64,000 nt of DNA from Pseudomonas arsenicoxydans (GTDB lineage: Bacteria > Pseudomonadota > Gammaproteobacteria > Pseudomonadales > Pseudomonadaceae), in contig NZ_LT629705.1 in NCBI RefSeq assembly GCF_900103875.1, forward strand, positions 2,985,001 to 3,049,000. Direction: 5' to 3'. The translations under genes and the position numbers were made by a program. Under the pieces are notes generated by a model. That model worked only from the letters and a program-made list of their open reading frames with translations. It ran no database searches and had not been told where the DNA came from. Of the stretch, positions 33,298 to 42,403 are shown piece after piece; position 1 is the stretch's first letter; each line of letters begins with the position of its first letter.

Positions 33298-35412
33298 TTA
33301 GTGCTTGGCAACCGCCGTGTTGAGTTTCAAGTAATCCAGCAGAATCCGCCCGGTCTCGCTCAGGTAGGCATCGTCTTCTGGCTTGGTCTTGTCAGGCTCG
33401 GCCGCGATCGCGTCTTCGTCTTCTTTCTTCAGCTCTTTGAGCGGCTCTTCGCCCTTGGCCTTGCGACGGATGTTTTCCATCGCCAGTTGCTTGGCTTCGA
33501 TATCGGCGTGTTGTGCACGGCGATCGGCTTCATTGAGGCTGACGGTTTTTTCGGCCATCAGCTTCTGGGCCAAGGCCAGCTTGTCACGGATGAACACGAA
33601 CTCCGCGTCCTTGGCCGAGCGCACGTCATGCTCGGACTTGAGCTGCGTGATGTACGGTTTGAAGGGGTCGACCGCTGGCTTGATCGCGGCTTTGATGGTG
33701 TCCCACGGCATGGCTTCCGGCAGGGCACTTTCACCGATTTCCTTGGTGTCGATGATCGACGGGTAATCGATGTCCGGCAGGACGCCCTGGTGCTGGGTGC
33801 TCTGGCCGGAAACCCGGTAGAACTTGGCCAGGGTCAGTTTCAGTTCGCCATGGTTCAGCGGCTGAATGGTCTGCACGGTGCCTTTGCCGAAGGTCTGGCC
33901 GCCGATGATCAGTGCGCGGTGGTAGTCCTGCATGGCGCCGGCAAAAATCTCCGAAGCCGAGGCGGACAAGCGGTTGACCAGCAACGCCATTGGGCCTTTG
34001 TAGAACGCGCCCGGGTTTTCATCTTCCAGCACATCGACCCGGCCATCGGCATTACGCACCAGTACGGTCGGACCTTTGTCGATGAACAGGCTGGTCAGCT
34101 CGGTGGCTTCCTGCAAGGAACCGCCGCCGTTGTTGCGCAGGTCGATGACCACGCCGTCGACTTTGTCTTTCTGCAATTCGGTCAACAGCTTCTTGACGTC
34201 GCGGGTGGTGCTCTTGTAATCCGGATCGCCGGCACGGAACGCCTTGAAGTCGAGGTAGAAGGCCGGAATCTCGATGATGCCGAGCTTGTAGTCCTTGCCA
34301 TCCTGTTTCAGGTTGAGGACCGATTTCTTCACAGCCTGGTCTTCAAGCTTCACCGCTTCGCGGGTGATCGGCACGATCTTGCTGGTCTGGTCGTTTGGCG
34401 CATTGCTGGCCGGAATGACTTCCAGGCGCACCACGGTGCCTTTCGGACCACGGATCAGCTTGACCACTTCGTCCAGGCGCCAGCCGACCACATCGACCAT
34501 CTCTTTGTTGCCTTGGGCAACGCCGATGATCTTGTCAGCCGGAGCGACTTGCTTGGTCTTGTCCGCCGGGCCTGCAGGCACCAGACGCACGACCTTCACT
34601 TGATCGTTATCGCTCTGCAACACGGCACCGATGCCCTCAAGGGACAGGCTCATGTTGATGTCGAAGTTTTCCGCGTTATCCGGCGACAGATAGTTGGTGT
34701 GCGGGTCGTAGGACATGGCGAAGGTGTTGATGTACGCCTGGAAGATGTCTTCCGCGCGGGTCTGGTCCAGACGCGTCAATTGGTTCTTGTAGCGCTTGGT
34801 CAGGGTCTCCTGGATCTGCTTGGAGTCCTTGCCCGCAATCTTCTGCCGCAGGACTTCGTCCTTGACGCGTTTGCGCCACAGGTCGTCAAGTTCTGCGGTG
34901 GACTTGAGCCAAGGGGCGTCCTTGCGATCGATCAGCAAGGTCTCCTTGGTGGTGAAGTCCATCTTGTCGACGCCTTTGTCCAGCTCGGCAAGGGCAAAGT
35001 CCAGACGCGACTTGACGCGGTCCAGATAGCGCTTGTAGATGGTGAACCCGGCGTTCAGGTCGCCGCTTTTGAGGAAGTCGTCGAACTGGGTTTTCCACTT
35101 GTCGAATTCGGCAATGTCGCTGGCCATGAAGTAGCTGCGCGACGGATCCAGCAGCTTGAGGTAGCTGTCATAGATAATCGCCGAGCGCGCGTCATCGAGC
35201 GGCGGCTTGCTGTAATGGTGACGCTTGAGCAATTCGACGACGTTCAGACTGGCGATTACTTCGTCACGATCAGGCTGAAGCTTGTCCCAGCTATTGGCGG
35301 CAAACGAATTGCTCGACATCGGCAACAGACCGATACCAATGAACAGGGCTAGGGCGGTGCTTGGGAAAAAGTGCTTCATGCTGATTCGACGCGGGGACAA
35401 TTGATCACGCAT
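33298..35412 (-). CDS. prc: Carboxy-terminal processing protease Prc (Tsp)
   Basis: A 704-residue periplasmic protease. It has a signal region (MKHFFPSTALALFIGIGLLPMSSNSFAA), an N-terminal helical domain and a PDZ domain (about 235-330: SLEGIGAVLQ, VVRLVPAGPADK). The Ser-Lys peptidase S41 core is at about 360-560, with RLSASASEIFAGAMQDY and GQTFGKGTVQT, and a basic C-terminal tail follows. It degrades proteins with non-polar C-termini and processes PBP3; in P. aeruginosa it takes part in alginate control (AlgO). The ATG at 35412 adds 11 residues before a second ATG at 35379; neither has a strong ribosome site. It is monocistronic and divergent from a quinone oxidoreductase. Confidence 0.96.
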   Translation of the reverse strand: MRDQLSPRRISMKHFFPSTALALFIGIGLLPMSSNSFAANSWDKLQPDRDEVIASLNVVELLKRHHYSKPPLDDARSAIIYDSYLKLLDPSRSYFMASDIAEFDKWKTQFDDFLKSGDLNAGFTIYKRYLDRVKSRLDFALAELDKGVDKMDFTTKETLLIDRKDAPWLKSTAELDDLWRKRVKDEVLRQKIAGKDSKQIQETLTKRYKNQLTRLDQTRAEDIFQAYINTFAMSYDPHTNYLSPDNAENFDINMSLSLEGIGAVLQSDNDQVKVVRLVPAGPADKTKQVAPADKIIGVAQGNKEMVDVVGWRLDEVVKLIRGPKGTVVRLEVIPASNAPNDQTSKIVPITREAVKLEDQAVKKSVLNLKQDGKDYKLGIIEIPAFYLDFKAFRAGDPDYKSTTRDVKKLLTELQKDKVDGVVIDLRNNGGGSLQEATELTSLFIDKGPTVLVRNADGRVDVLEDENPGAFYKGPMALLVNRLSASASEIFAGAMQDYHRALIIGGQTFGKGTVQTIQPLNHGELKLTLAKFYRVSGQSTQHQGVLPDIDYPSIIDTKEIGESALPEAMPWDTIKAAIKPAVDPFKPYITQLKSEHDVRSAKDAEFVFIRDKLALAQKLMAEKTVSLNEADRRAQHADIEAKQLAMENIRRKAKGEEPLKELKKEDEDAIAAEPDKTKPEDDAYLSETGRILLDYLKLNTAVAKH

Positions 35413-35518
35413 ATTAGGCCGTCTTTGAAGTCGCCGGTTCTACGAGAGCCGGTCGCATAATGCAAGAAAGCCCGGCGCTACAGCTACGGGCTCAGTCCAG
35501 ACTCACTATGGAGGCACT

Positions 35519-36481
35519 GTGAAAGCATTGCAAGGCGTGGAAGGTCAAGTGGAGTGGGTTGAAGAGCCCAGTCCTACATGTGATGTAGGACAAGTTCGGA
35601 TTCGAGTGGCGGCTGCGGGACTCAATCGAGCCGATTTGTTACAGAAAGCCGGCCTTTATCCGCCACCGCCGGGAGCCAGTCAGGCACTGGGTCTTGAGTG
35701 TTCAGGGGTGATCAGCGAGGTCGGTCCGGGCTCGTCCTGGCAGGTCGGTGATCGAGTCTGCGCCTTGCTGGCCGGGGGTGGGATGGCCGAAGAGGTAGTT
35801 GTCGACGGACGGCACGTGCTGCCAGTTCCCGACGGAATGTCCCTGGCCGAGGCTGCCGCGTTGCCGGAAGTGTACGCGACCGTTTGGCTGAATTTGTTTC
35901 AACTGGCCGCGCTCAAACCGGGTGAGAAAGTTCTCCTGCACGCCGGAGCAAGTGGAATTGGTTCAGCCGCCATTCAGCTGTGCAAGGCCTTTGGCAACCC
36001 GTGCTGGGTCAGCGTCGGTTCCGCCGAACGTTTGGCCTATTGCGAAGCACTGGGCGCCCAGGGTGGTGCAGTGCGTACGACGGATCTGGACAGCTTGAGG
36101 GATCTGGGCCCGTTCAATGTAATCCTCGACCCGGTCGGCGGTGACTACGCGGCGCTTAATCTGAAAATGCTGGCCCTGGATGGCCGTTGGGTGCTGATCG
36201 GCCTGATGGGCGGTCGTGAGGCGAAGCTGGATCTGGCGCAGGTGCTGGCCAAACGGGTGCAACTGCTGGGTTCGACGTTGCGCAGTCGCGACGATCAGTT
36301 CAAGGCGGATTTGTTCAGTGACCTCAGTCAGCATGTCTGGCCGCTGTTTGCCGAAGGGCGGTTGAGTCCGCAGTTGGCGAAGACCTTTGCGATCAAGGAT
36401 GCCGAGGCGGCGTTTGCGCAGTTGGCGAGCAACAAGGTGGCGGGGAAGTTGGTTCTGATAATCGACGCAAGCCTGACCTGA
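35519..36481 (+). CDS. Zinc-independent quinone oxidoreductase (MDR superfamily)
   Basis: A 320-residue NAD(P)H:quinone-reductase-like enzyme. It has a GroES-like N-terminal domain (LNRADLLQKAGLYPPPPGAS, GLECSGVISEVG) and a Rossmann domain with LHAGASGIGSAAIQL at about 141-155. The Zn ligands of alcohol dehydrogenases are absent, as in Qor/PIG3. The GTG start has GGAGG 4 bases upstream. It lies divergent to prc, as in other pseudomonads. The substrate is presumed to be a quinone or enal, not determined. Confidence 0.9.
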   Translation: MKALQGVEGQVEWVEEPSPTCDVGQVRIRVAAAGLNRADLLQKAGLYPPPPGASQALGLECSGVISEVGPGSSWQVGDRVCALLAGGGMAEEVVVDGRHVLPVPDGMSLAEAAALPEVYATVWLNLFQLAALKPGEKVLLHAGASGIGSAAIQLCKAFGNPCWVSVGSAERLAYCEALGAQGGAVRTTDLDSLRDLGPFNVILDPVGGDYAALNLKMLALDGRWVLIGLMGGREAKLDLAQVLAKRVQLLGSTLRSRDDQFKADLFSDLSQHVWPLFAEGRLSPQLAKTFAIKDAEAAFAQLASNKVAGKLVLIIDASLT

Positions 36482-36502
36482 GGCTGGCTGCATCGCAATT
36501 CC

Positions 36503-36620
36503 TGTGGGAGCGGGCTTGCCCGCGATTCAAGCGCCGCGGTGTTTCAGGTACACCGCGTTATCGTTCATCGCGGGCAAGCCACGCTCCCACCGGTTCGGCG
36601 TAATCCTTGTGGGAGCGATC
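36503..36620. repeat. REP cluster (three copies, last one truncated)
   Basis: TGTGGGAGCGGGCTTGCCCG (36503-36526), the inverse copy CATCGCGGGCAAGCCACGCT (36566-36590) and a third truncated TGTGGGAGCGATCGG (36608-36622), all between the quinone oxidoreductase and HAD genes. Confidence 0.88.
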
Positions 36621-36622
36621 GG

Positions 36623-37276
36623 TTATTTCCAGAGATGGATCGGCCAGCCGGCTTTTTCGGCGTGTTCAAGCAACACCGGATCCGGATTCACCACGTGTGG
36701 GAAATCGACCTTTAGCAGCAGCGGCAAATCATTGCGCGAGTCGGAATAGAAGCTCGCGCCTTCGAGGTTTTCCTCTTCCGCATCCAGCCACTCCAGCAAC
36801 CGGGTGATCTTGCCTTCGCGGTAGGTCAGGGTGCCGACGGTGTGGCCGCTATAAACCCCGTGCGCGACTTCCAGTTCGATACCGAGAATCTCGTCGATGC
36901 CCAAGCGGTCGGCAATCGGTCGGACCAGGTGCGTGCCCGAGGCCGAAATCACCAGAATCCGGTCGCCAGCCTTGCGGTGGGCGGCGATGGCCTTGGTGGC
37001 GTCGCTGAAAATGATCGGCTCGATGAAATCTTCCACCCAGGGTCCGACCAAATGGTCCACTTCTTCCGGTGTGCGCCCGATCATCGGCTCCAGGCTGAAG
37101 GTCATGTACTCCTCCATCCGCAGCTTGCCGTGGCTGTAGGCGTCCATCAGTTCATTGTTCTGCCGCATGAACGACTCCGGGTCGACCCAGCCCAGGCGGC
37201 CCATTTGCTCGCTCCAGAGGGTGGCGCAGTCGCCGTGGATCAGGGTTTCGTCCAGATCAAAAATTGCCAGGGCCAT
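36623..37276 (-). CDS. HAD-IB phosphatase (PSPase-like)
   Basis: A 217-residue haloacid-dehalogenase-superfamily phosphatase. Motif I is FDLDETLIHGD (catalytic Asp7 and Asp9), motif II contains SASGTHLVRP, motif III a Lys near IAAHRKAGDRIL, and motif IV FYSDSRNDLPLL. This is the subfamily IB layout shared with SerB and with small-molecule phosphatases. The ATG at 37276 was chosen because the next 17 upstream codons would lie in repeat-like DNA. Phosphoserine or phosphonate-pathway phosphatase activity is possible but not shown. Confidence 0.88.
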   Translation of the reverse strand: MALAIFDLDETLIHGDCATLWSEQMGRLGWVDPESFMRQNNELMDAYSHGKLRMEEYMTFSLEPMIGRTPEEVDHLVGPWVEDFIEPIIFSDATKAIAAHRKAGDRILVISASGTHLVRPIADRLGIDEILGIELEVAHGVYSGHTVGTLTYREGKITRLLEWLDAEEENLEGASFYSDSRNDLPLLLKVDFPHVVNPDPVLLEHAEKAGWPIHLWK

Positions 37277-37298
37277 TAGTGCGGTTCTCTCCGAGAAC

Positions 37299-37398
37299 AG
37301 CTTCAAGCGGCAAGTTTCAAGCCGCAAGAAGTGATTAAGGTGGTCAGCAGTTTACAACTTGTAGCTAGTAGCTTGCAGCTTGCCGCTGCTTTCAAGCT
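37299..37398. repeat. Imperfect AGCTTCAAGCGGCAAG inverted repeat
   Basis: AGCTTCAAGCGGCAAG (37299-37314) is answered by the inverse CTTGCCGCTGCTTTCAAGCT (37379-37398), with related words (CAAGCCGCAAG, AGCTTGCAGCTTG) between. The right arm overlaps the last codon and stop of the ABC ATPase gene (stop at 37392). This is a different family from the REP elements. Confidence 0.7.
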
Positions 37399-38381
37399 AC
37401 CTCACACAAGGCCGTCGGATCGATGGAAAGTGCCAGGCGCTGACCATCGGGATGCAAATCGGCCGCCGAGCGGTTCAGCACATCCACCACCAATTCCACG
37501 CCCCGGGCTTCAATCCGGTAGCGAATCACGTTGCCCAGCAGGCTGTGGCTGCGCACTAGCGCGTCAAGCTCGCCATTGAGGCTCAGTTCGATGGCTTCAG
37601 GGCGGATCGCAATGCGGTGGTTGATCGGCCGTTGCAGCAGCTTGGTTGCGCTGTCAGGGTCCAGCAGGTTGTAGTTGCCGATGAAGCCGGCGGCAAAAAC
37701 ATCCACCGGGGCGGTGTAAAGGGTTTCGGCGTCGCCGCTCTGTACGATTTTTCCCTGATTCATCAGGAAAATCCGGTCAGACATGGTCAGCGCTTCTTCC
37801 TGGTCATGTGTGACGAAGATCGTGGTCAGGCCCAATTCACGCTGAATCTGACGGATCTGTTCGCGCAGGTGCTTGCGAATCCGCGCATCCAGGGCCGACA
37901 ACGGCTCATCCAGCAACAACAGCCGAGGCCGCGTGACCAACGAGCGGGCGAGGGCCACACGTTGGCACTGGCCGCCCGACAGTTGGTGCGGATAGCGGGC
38001 GGCGAAGTCGTTGAGCTCTACGAGACTCAGCACTTCGGCAACACGCTTTTGGCTGTCGTTGGCGTTGACCTTTTGCATGCGCAAACCGAAGGCGACGTTC
38101 TGTTCCACAGTCATGTTGGGGAACAGCGCATAACTCTGGAACACCATGCCGATTCCGCGTTTTTGCGGGCTCATCGGCACCAGATCAACCCCCTCCAGCA
38201 GAATCTTGCCGCCATCCACCGAGGTCAGGCCGGCGATGCAGCGCAGCAGTGTGGATTTGCCGCAACCGGACGGGCCGAGCAGGGTGACGAATTCACCTTT
38301 CTGGATCTCGCAGTTGATGTCGCTGAACACCGTGGTGCCTGCGTAGTTTTTCTGTAGGTGTTGGACGCTGACATAGCTCAT
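37392..38381 (-). CDS. ABC transporter ATP-binding protein (organophosphorus/2-AEP-type)
   Basis: A 329-residue ATPase. The Walker A motif GPSGCGKST is at about residues 37-45, the signature LSGGQCQRVALARSL near 138-152, and Walker B LLLLDEPLSALD near 158-169. A C-terminal TOBE-like regulatory extension (about 240-329) marks it as the importer (CUT1/FbpC/PotA-like) type. Its ATG overlaps the stop of the permease gene. It powers the importer encoded upstream. The neighbouring UTRA regulator and phosphatase-superfamily gene point to a phosphorus compound, but the substrate is unproven. Confidence 0.93.
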   Translation of the reverse strand: MSYVSVQHLQKNYAGTTVFSDINCEIQKGEFVTLLGPSGCGKSTLLRCIAGLTSVDGGKILLEGVDLVPMSPQKRGIGMVFQSYALFPNMTVEQNVAFGLRMQKVNANDSQKRVAEVLSLVELNDFAARYPHQLSGGQCQRVALARSLVTRPRLLLLDEPLSALDARIRKHLREQIRQIQRELGLTTIFVTHDQEEALTMSDRIFLMNQGKIVQSGDAETLYTAPVDVFAAGFIGNYNLLDPDSATKLLQRPINHRIAIRPEAIELSLNGELDALVRSHSLLGNVIRYRIEARGVELVVDVLNRSAADLHPDGQRLALSIDPTALCEVA

Positions 38382-39178
38382 TCGCTTTTGTCCTTGTTCA
38401 AGATATTGGCCGCCCAGGTCAGAACCAGCACAAAGAAGAAGTAGGAGATCACCAGCGCACTGGTGAAGTGGCCGCTGCTGTTACGCATGTTGTTGAGGTA
38501 GACCTGCAGGGTTTCGTAGCGCGTGCCGACGAGGATGTTGGCGAACACGAACTCTCCGAACAGGAATGAGAACGACAGCAGCAACGCCACCATCAAACCC
38601 TTGCGCAGATTGGGCAACACCACCAGGAACGCCGCTTGAAAGGTGCTGGCGCCGAGCAGTTGGGCGGCGTCCATCAGGTCGCGCAGGTTGATCGCTTGCA
38701 GGTTGTTGGTGATCGCCCGGTACATGAACGGCAGCGCGATGGTGAAGTAGCAACCAATCAGAATCCACGGCGTACCCACCATCGCAAACGGCCCGGAACC
38801 ATAGAGCTGCAGCAGCCCCACCGACGACACCACCGGCGGCACCGCGAAGGGCAGCAGGATCAGGATGTTCATCAGCGCATCGAGTTTTGGGAAGTGGTAA
38901 TGCACCACGAACAGCAGCGGCAGAATCAGCACCACCGACAGGATCAGCGCGCCGACACACACCAGCAACGACTGCCCGAACGCATGCAGAAAACGCGGAT
39001 CGCTCCACAGCTGGATGTACCACTTGAAGGTAAAGCCGCTGGGCAGAATGGTCGCCGACCAACTGCTGGCGATCGAGTAGATCAGCGTCCCGAGCAGCGG
39101 CAGCAACAAAATGGCAAACAACAGGTAAACCACGACGCGGTGATAGACACCGACAGGGCCCAGTTCAACGCGAGACAT
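38378..39178 (-). CDS. ABC transporter permease (second subunit)
   Basis: A 266-residue inner-membrane permease with six hydrophobic segments and the EAA loop around residues 175-195 (DLMDAAQLLGASTFQAAFLVVLPNLRKG). It belongs to the binding-protein-dependent transport superfamily. Its start lies inside the previous permease gene (39165-39178 overlap), and its stop overlaps the ATPase start, so translation is coupled throughout. Confidence 0.93.
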   Translation of the reverse strand: MSRVELGPVGVYHRVVVYLLFAILLLPLLGTLIYSIASSWSATILPSGFTFKWYIQLWSDPRFLHAFGQSLLVCVGALILSVVLILPLLFVVHYHFPKLDALMNILILLPFAVPPVVSSVGLLQLYGSGPFAMVGTPWILIGCYFTIALPFMYRAITNNLQAINLRDLMDAAQLLGASTFQAAFLVVLPNLRKGLMVALLLSFSFLFGEFVFANILVGTRYETLQVYLNNMRNSSGHFTSALVISYFFFVLVLTWAANILNKDKSE

Positions 39179-40010
39179 GGTAGCTCCTCTTCAACAGCAG
39201 CTGATGCACGATGGTCACCAGGGTCATCAACGCCACCAGCACCACGGCGAGTGCACTGGCCAGGTTCGGGTCCAGGGAGATGTCGCCGGAGACCATCGCC
39301 GCGATACGGATCGGCAGCACGTTGAAGTTGCCAGTCGTTAACGCATAAACCGTGGCATAGGCGCCGAGGGCGTTGGCCAGCAGGATCACGAAAGTGCCGA
39401 GCAGTGCCGGGGTCAGCACGGGCAAGCCGATATGCCGCCAGAACTGCCAGCCGTTCGCCCCGAGCAGTTCGGCGGACTCACGCCAGTCTTCGCGCAAGGC
39501 ATCGAAGGCCGGGTAGAGCAGCAATACGCCCAATGGAATCTGGAAGTAGGTGTAGAGAATGATCAGCCCGGTTTTCGAGTACAGGTTGAAATCCTGAATG
39601 ATCCCGGCCTGTTTGAGCATGATCGTGAAGCTGCCGTTGAAGCCCAGCAGAATGATGAACGCGAAGGCCAGGGGCACGCCGGCGAAGTTGCTGGTCATGT
39701 TGGCGAAGGCATTCACGAAGTTACGCAGTTTCGAGTCGACCCGGCGCAGGGAATAGGCGCCGAGCACCGCGATGATGATCCCGAATACGCTGGACCAGAA
39801 ACTGATCTCGAGGCTGTACTGGATCGCCTGCAAATAGAACTTCGAGTTGAAGATCTTGGTGAAGTTGGCGATCCCCCAGCCGAACTCTTCCGATTGCAGG
39901 CTGTTGATCATCACCCAGACCAGCGGCGCGATTTCGAACACGATAAAGAACAGTGCGAAGGGCACCAGGCACAACGCTGCCAGCCATTTGCCGCGAGTCA
40001 TTGCATTCAC
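39165..40010 (-). CDS. ABC transporter permease (first subunit)
   Basis: A 281-residue permease with six membrane segments and the EAA-type stretch ALREDWRESAELLGANGWQFWRHIGLPVLTPALLG at about residues 175-209. I chose the GTG at 40010 (GTGA overlap with the stop of the phosphatase-superfamily gene, GGGAG 8 bases upstream) rather than the first open codon at 40028. An ATG at 40001 is an alternative. It pairs with the second permease at 38378-39178. Confidence 0.9.
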   Translation of the reverse strand: MNAMTRGKWLAALCLVPFALFFIVFEIAPLVWVMINSLQSEEFGWGIANFTKIFNSKFYLQAIQYSLEISFWSSVFGIIIAVLGAYSLRRVDSKLRNFVNAFANMTSNFAGVPLAFAFIILLGFNGSFTIMLKQAGIIQDFNLYSKTGLIILYTYFQIPLGVLLLYPAFDALREDWRESAELLGANGWQFWRHIGLPVLTPALLGTFVILLANALGAYATVYALTTGNFNVLPIRIAAMVSGDISLDPNLASALAVVLVALMTLVTIVHQLLLKRSYHVSR

Positions 40011-40813
40011 TTGAGCAGCTCCCGACACATGGGTTTGTCATGGGGCGCACCCAGCAGTTCGCAGACGGTGCCGCATATTTCAGTCTGTTTCGGCGTGGCG
40101 CTGGCGTTAAAGCTGAAGGCGTCGCCGAGGACGAACAGCGGCACTTCGCGCTCTTCCGGCAACAGGCCGTTGTGGGAGCGGTCGTTGTTCATGCCGTGGT
40201 CGGCGGTCACTAGCACCTGATAGCCGCTGTCGAGCCAGCCTTGCAGGTAGTCGGCGAGGATGATGTCGGCCGAGCGGGCGCTGTTGCGGTATTGCGCGGT
40301 GTCGAGGCCGTGCTTGTGCCCGGCGTCGTCGATGTTCATGGGGTGAATCAGTAAAAAGGCTGGGTCATGACGCAGGCGCAGGTTTTCGGCGTCGGCGAAC
40401 AGGTGTGAATCGGGGTAGTGATCGGTCCAGTAGAAGTGACCGTGCTGGATCGGCAGGTCGGGGGCGTCGGTGTGACGATCCCGTGCCGCCACGAACGGCG
40501 AACGGTTATACAGCTCGCTGACCCAGTGGTAGGCCGCCGCGGCTGTCGTCAGGCCGGCATCGCGGGCGTAGTGATAAATGCTGCGCTGGTTGGACAGGCG
40601 CGAGACGTTGTTGTGGACAATGCCGCTCTCGATGGGCGCAACGCCGGTGAGTATGCATTCGTACAGGGGGCGGGACAGGGCCGGCAGTTCGCACTCCAGT
40701 TTGTAGAGCGCCGCGCGTCCTGCGCCGACATAAGCCTGCAGGTGCCCCATGGCGTGGCGCGCGACCTCGTAGTTGAGGCCGTCGAGCACGACAAGGATGA
40801 CGTTGTGCTTCAT
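40007..40813 (-). CDS. Alkaline phosphatase-superfamily hydrolase
   Basis: A 268-residue protein with the metal-binding N-terminus NVILVVLDGLNY (D11), a Thr/Ser nucleophile region around ECILTGVAP, HPMNIDDAGHKHG (metal-binding D and H) and TADHGMNND near the C-terminus. These are the signatures of the type I phosphodiesterase/nucleotide pyrophosphatase group, which also contains phosphonoacetate hydrolase. No signal peptide is seen, so it is cytosolic. It lies between binding protein and permease genes, coupled to the permease. Substrate is probably the imported phospho- or phosphono-compound. Confidence 0.85.
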   Translation of the reverse strand: MKHNVILVVLDGLNYEVARHAMGHLQAYVGAGRAALYKLECELPALSRPLYECILTGVAPIESGIVHNNVSRLSNQRSIYHYARDAGLTTAAAAYHWVSELYNRSPFVAARDRHTDAPDLPIQHGHFYWTDHYPDSHLFADAENLRLRHDPAFLLIHPMNIDDAGHKHGLDTAQYRNSARSADIILADYLQGWLDSGYQVLVTADHGMNNDRSHNGLLPEEREVPLFVLGDAFSFNASATPKQTEICGTVCELLGAPHDKPMCRELLK

Positions 40814-40861
40814 AGGGGCGATGACTCCGTAAAACAGATATTCGGAATTCACTCGGTCCAC

Positions 40862-40952
40862 TGTGGGAGCGAGCCTGCTCGCGATGGCGGCTGAACATTC
40901 GACATGGATGCTGAATGACACACCGCAATCGCGAGCAGGCTCGCTCCCACAG
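40862..40952. repeat. REP pair (inverted), within the operon
   Basis: TGTGGGAGCGAGCCTGCTCGC (40862-40884) and its inverse (40927-40952) between the phosphatase-superfamily and binding-protein genes. Such an element inside an operon can give a stem-loop that stabilises the upstream message. It would raise binding protein over the other subunits. Confidence 0.9.
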
Positions 40953-40989
40953 GGATCTCCATTAGCCCGTCAGATGGCGGGCTGCAGGA

Positions 40990-42054
40990 TTACTTCATTT
41001 CGACGATGACTTCTTCGTTCCACTTCTGCGGCAGGGCCTTGGAGGTCTTCTCCCATGCATCCGCGTCTTTGATCGGCGTGACATTTTTGTACTGCTCGTT
41101 AGGCAGCAGCTTGGCCTGCACGTCTGCCGGCAGCTTGATGTGCTCGGCGCGGATCGGACGGGCGTTGCCTTTCGCCAGGTTGATCTGACCGGCATCGCTG
41201 AAGATGTATTCGCGGGTCAGCTTGGCGGCGTTCGGGTTCTTCGCGTATTTGTTGATGATGGTGGTGTAACCGGAAATCACCGAGCCATCGGAAGGGATCA
41301 GCACCACGTAGTCATCCGGGTTGGCCATCTTGGCCTTGTAGCTCAGGCCGTTGAAATCCCAGACCACGCCGACTTCGATTTCACCCTTTTCCATCGTGGC
41401 GATGGTCGGGTTGGCCATGGACAGGCGGCCCTGCTTGGCAATGTCGGCAAACAACAGCAGTGCTGGTTGCAGGTTCTTCTCGTCGCCACCGTTGGCCAGC
41501 GCAGCGGCCAGTACACCGTTGGCCGCCTGGGCCGCGGTGCTCACGTCACCGATGGACACCTTGTATTTACCGGTTTTCAGATCAGCCCATTTGGTAGGCG
41601 CATCGGAACCGTGCAACAGCTTTTTGTTGACGATGAAGGCGATGGTGCCGGTGTAAGCCAGAGCCCAGTTTCCATCCTTGTCTTTGGCCCACTCTGGAAC
41701 TTGATCCCAAGTGCTTGGCTTGTAAGGTTGCACCACGCCCTGTTTGACCGCGATCGGGCCGAAAGCGGCGCCGACGTCGCCGATGTCGGCACTGGCGTTG
41801 TCTTTTTCAGCGGCGAACTTGGCGATTTCCTGCGCCGAGCTCATGTCGGTGTCGATGTGTTTCAGGCCGTAATTCTTGGCCAGGTCTTCCCAGGTGCCTT
41901 TCCAGTTGGCCCAGTCATCGGGCATGCCGACGCTATTGACCGCGCCTTCCGCTTTCGCAGCGGCTTCCAGGGTTTTCAAATCATCAGCGGCCATTGCGGC
42001 GGTGCACATGGCAATGGTCGAGCCTAACAGTGATGCCAGGAAAAGCTTTTTCAT
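40990..42054 (-). CDS. ABC transporter substrate-binding protein
   Basis: A 354-residue periplasmic protein with a signal peptide (MKKLFLASLLGSTIAMCTAAMAA) and a bilobal fold of the iron/spermidine/2-aminoethylphosphonate binding-protein class (SBP_bac_6/8-like). AGGAG lies 6 bases before the ATG. It is the first gene of the operon binding protein, phosphatase, permease, permease, ATPase. Gene order and the divergent UTRA regulator resemble P. aeruginosa PA3249-PA3254 (from memory). Confidence 0.9.
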   Translation of the reverse strand: MKKLFLASLLGSTIAMCTAAMAADDLKTLEAAAKAEGAVNSVGMPDDWANWKGTWEDLAKNYGLKHIDTDMSSAQEIAKFAAEKDNASADIGDVGAAFGPIAVKQGVVQPYKPSTWDQVPEWAKDKDGNWALAYTGTIAFIVNKKLLHGSDAPTKWADLKTGKYKVSIGDVSTAAQAANGVLAAALANGGDEKNLQPALLLFADIAKQGRLSMANPTIATMEKGEIEVGVVWDFNGLSYKAKMANPDDYVVLIPSDGSVISGYTTIINKYAKNPNAAKLTREYIFSDAGQINLAKGNARPIRAEHIKLPADVQAKLLPNEQYKNVTPIKDADAWEKTSKALPQKWNEEVIVEMK

Positions 42055-42403
42055 CCGAAGCTCCTTTGGGCGTTTTCAACGCTGCGATTGCGGTTGTGTT
42101 GGTCTAGGTCAGCAATACCTGAGCCAATTTAGGCGCCGCTGATGACATTTTGATGTCGATGATCGGTCTGCCACTATTTTTCAAACAGTACAGCTCAGGC
42201 TTCGGACTAAGCGTAGACCATGGCTAAAGGGCTGATACGAAAGGACTTGGCCGTGATTTTGCACGTGTCTGACTCAACCGTTCGGCGGCTTTGTCATCTG
42301 CCAGTCACAAGCAGTGCCTAGGCTTGCAGGGAGTTGATGGAGCCGGTTTGAGTGACGGTTCCGCCCCGAAACAGTGCTGGTCTAGTCCAGATAGGTAACG
42401 TTG
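42055..42403. promoter_or_regulatory. Divergent promoter region with three TGGTCTA sites
   Basis: This 349-bp region separates the binding-protein gene from the regulator gene. It contains TTGGTCTAGGTCAG (42099-42112), a TAGACCA half-site (42214-42220, inverted TGGTCTA) and CTGGTCTAGTCCAG (42377-42390), the last 14 bp before the regulator start. UTRA/HutC-type GntR regulators bind inverted repeats of this kind, and phosphonate-linked PhnF proteins bind TGGTnTAnACCA-like sites. I see no gene in it. Confidence 0.65.

Noticed and set aside
33301..35352. A 683-residue frame antisense to prc
   Set aside because: It overlaps the whole of a well-identified gene. High-GC third-position bias keeps the complementary frame open, and the product has no domain.
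36503..36620. REP clusters mistaken for a CRISPR array
   Set aside because: The repeats alternate in orientation with unequal gaps, have no constant spacer and no cas genes nearby.
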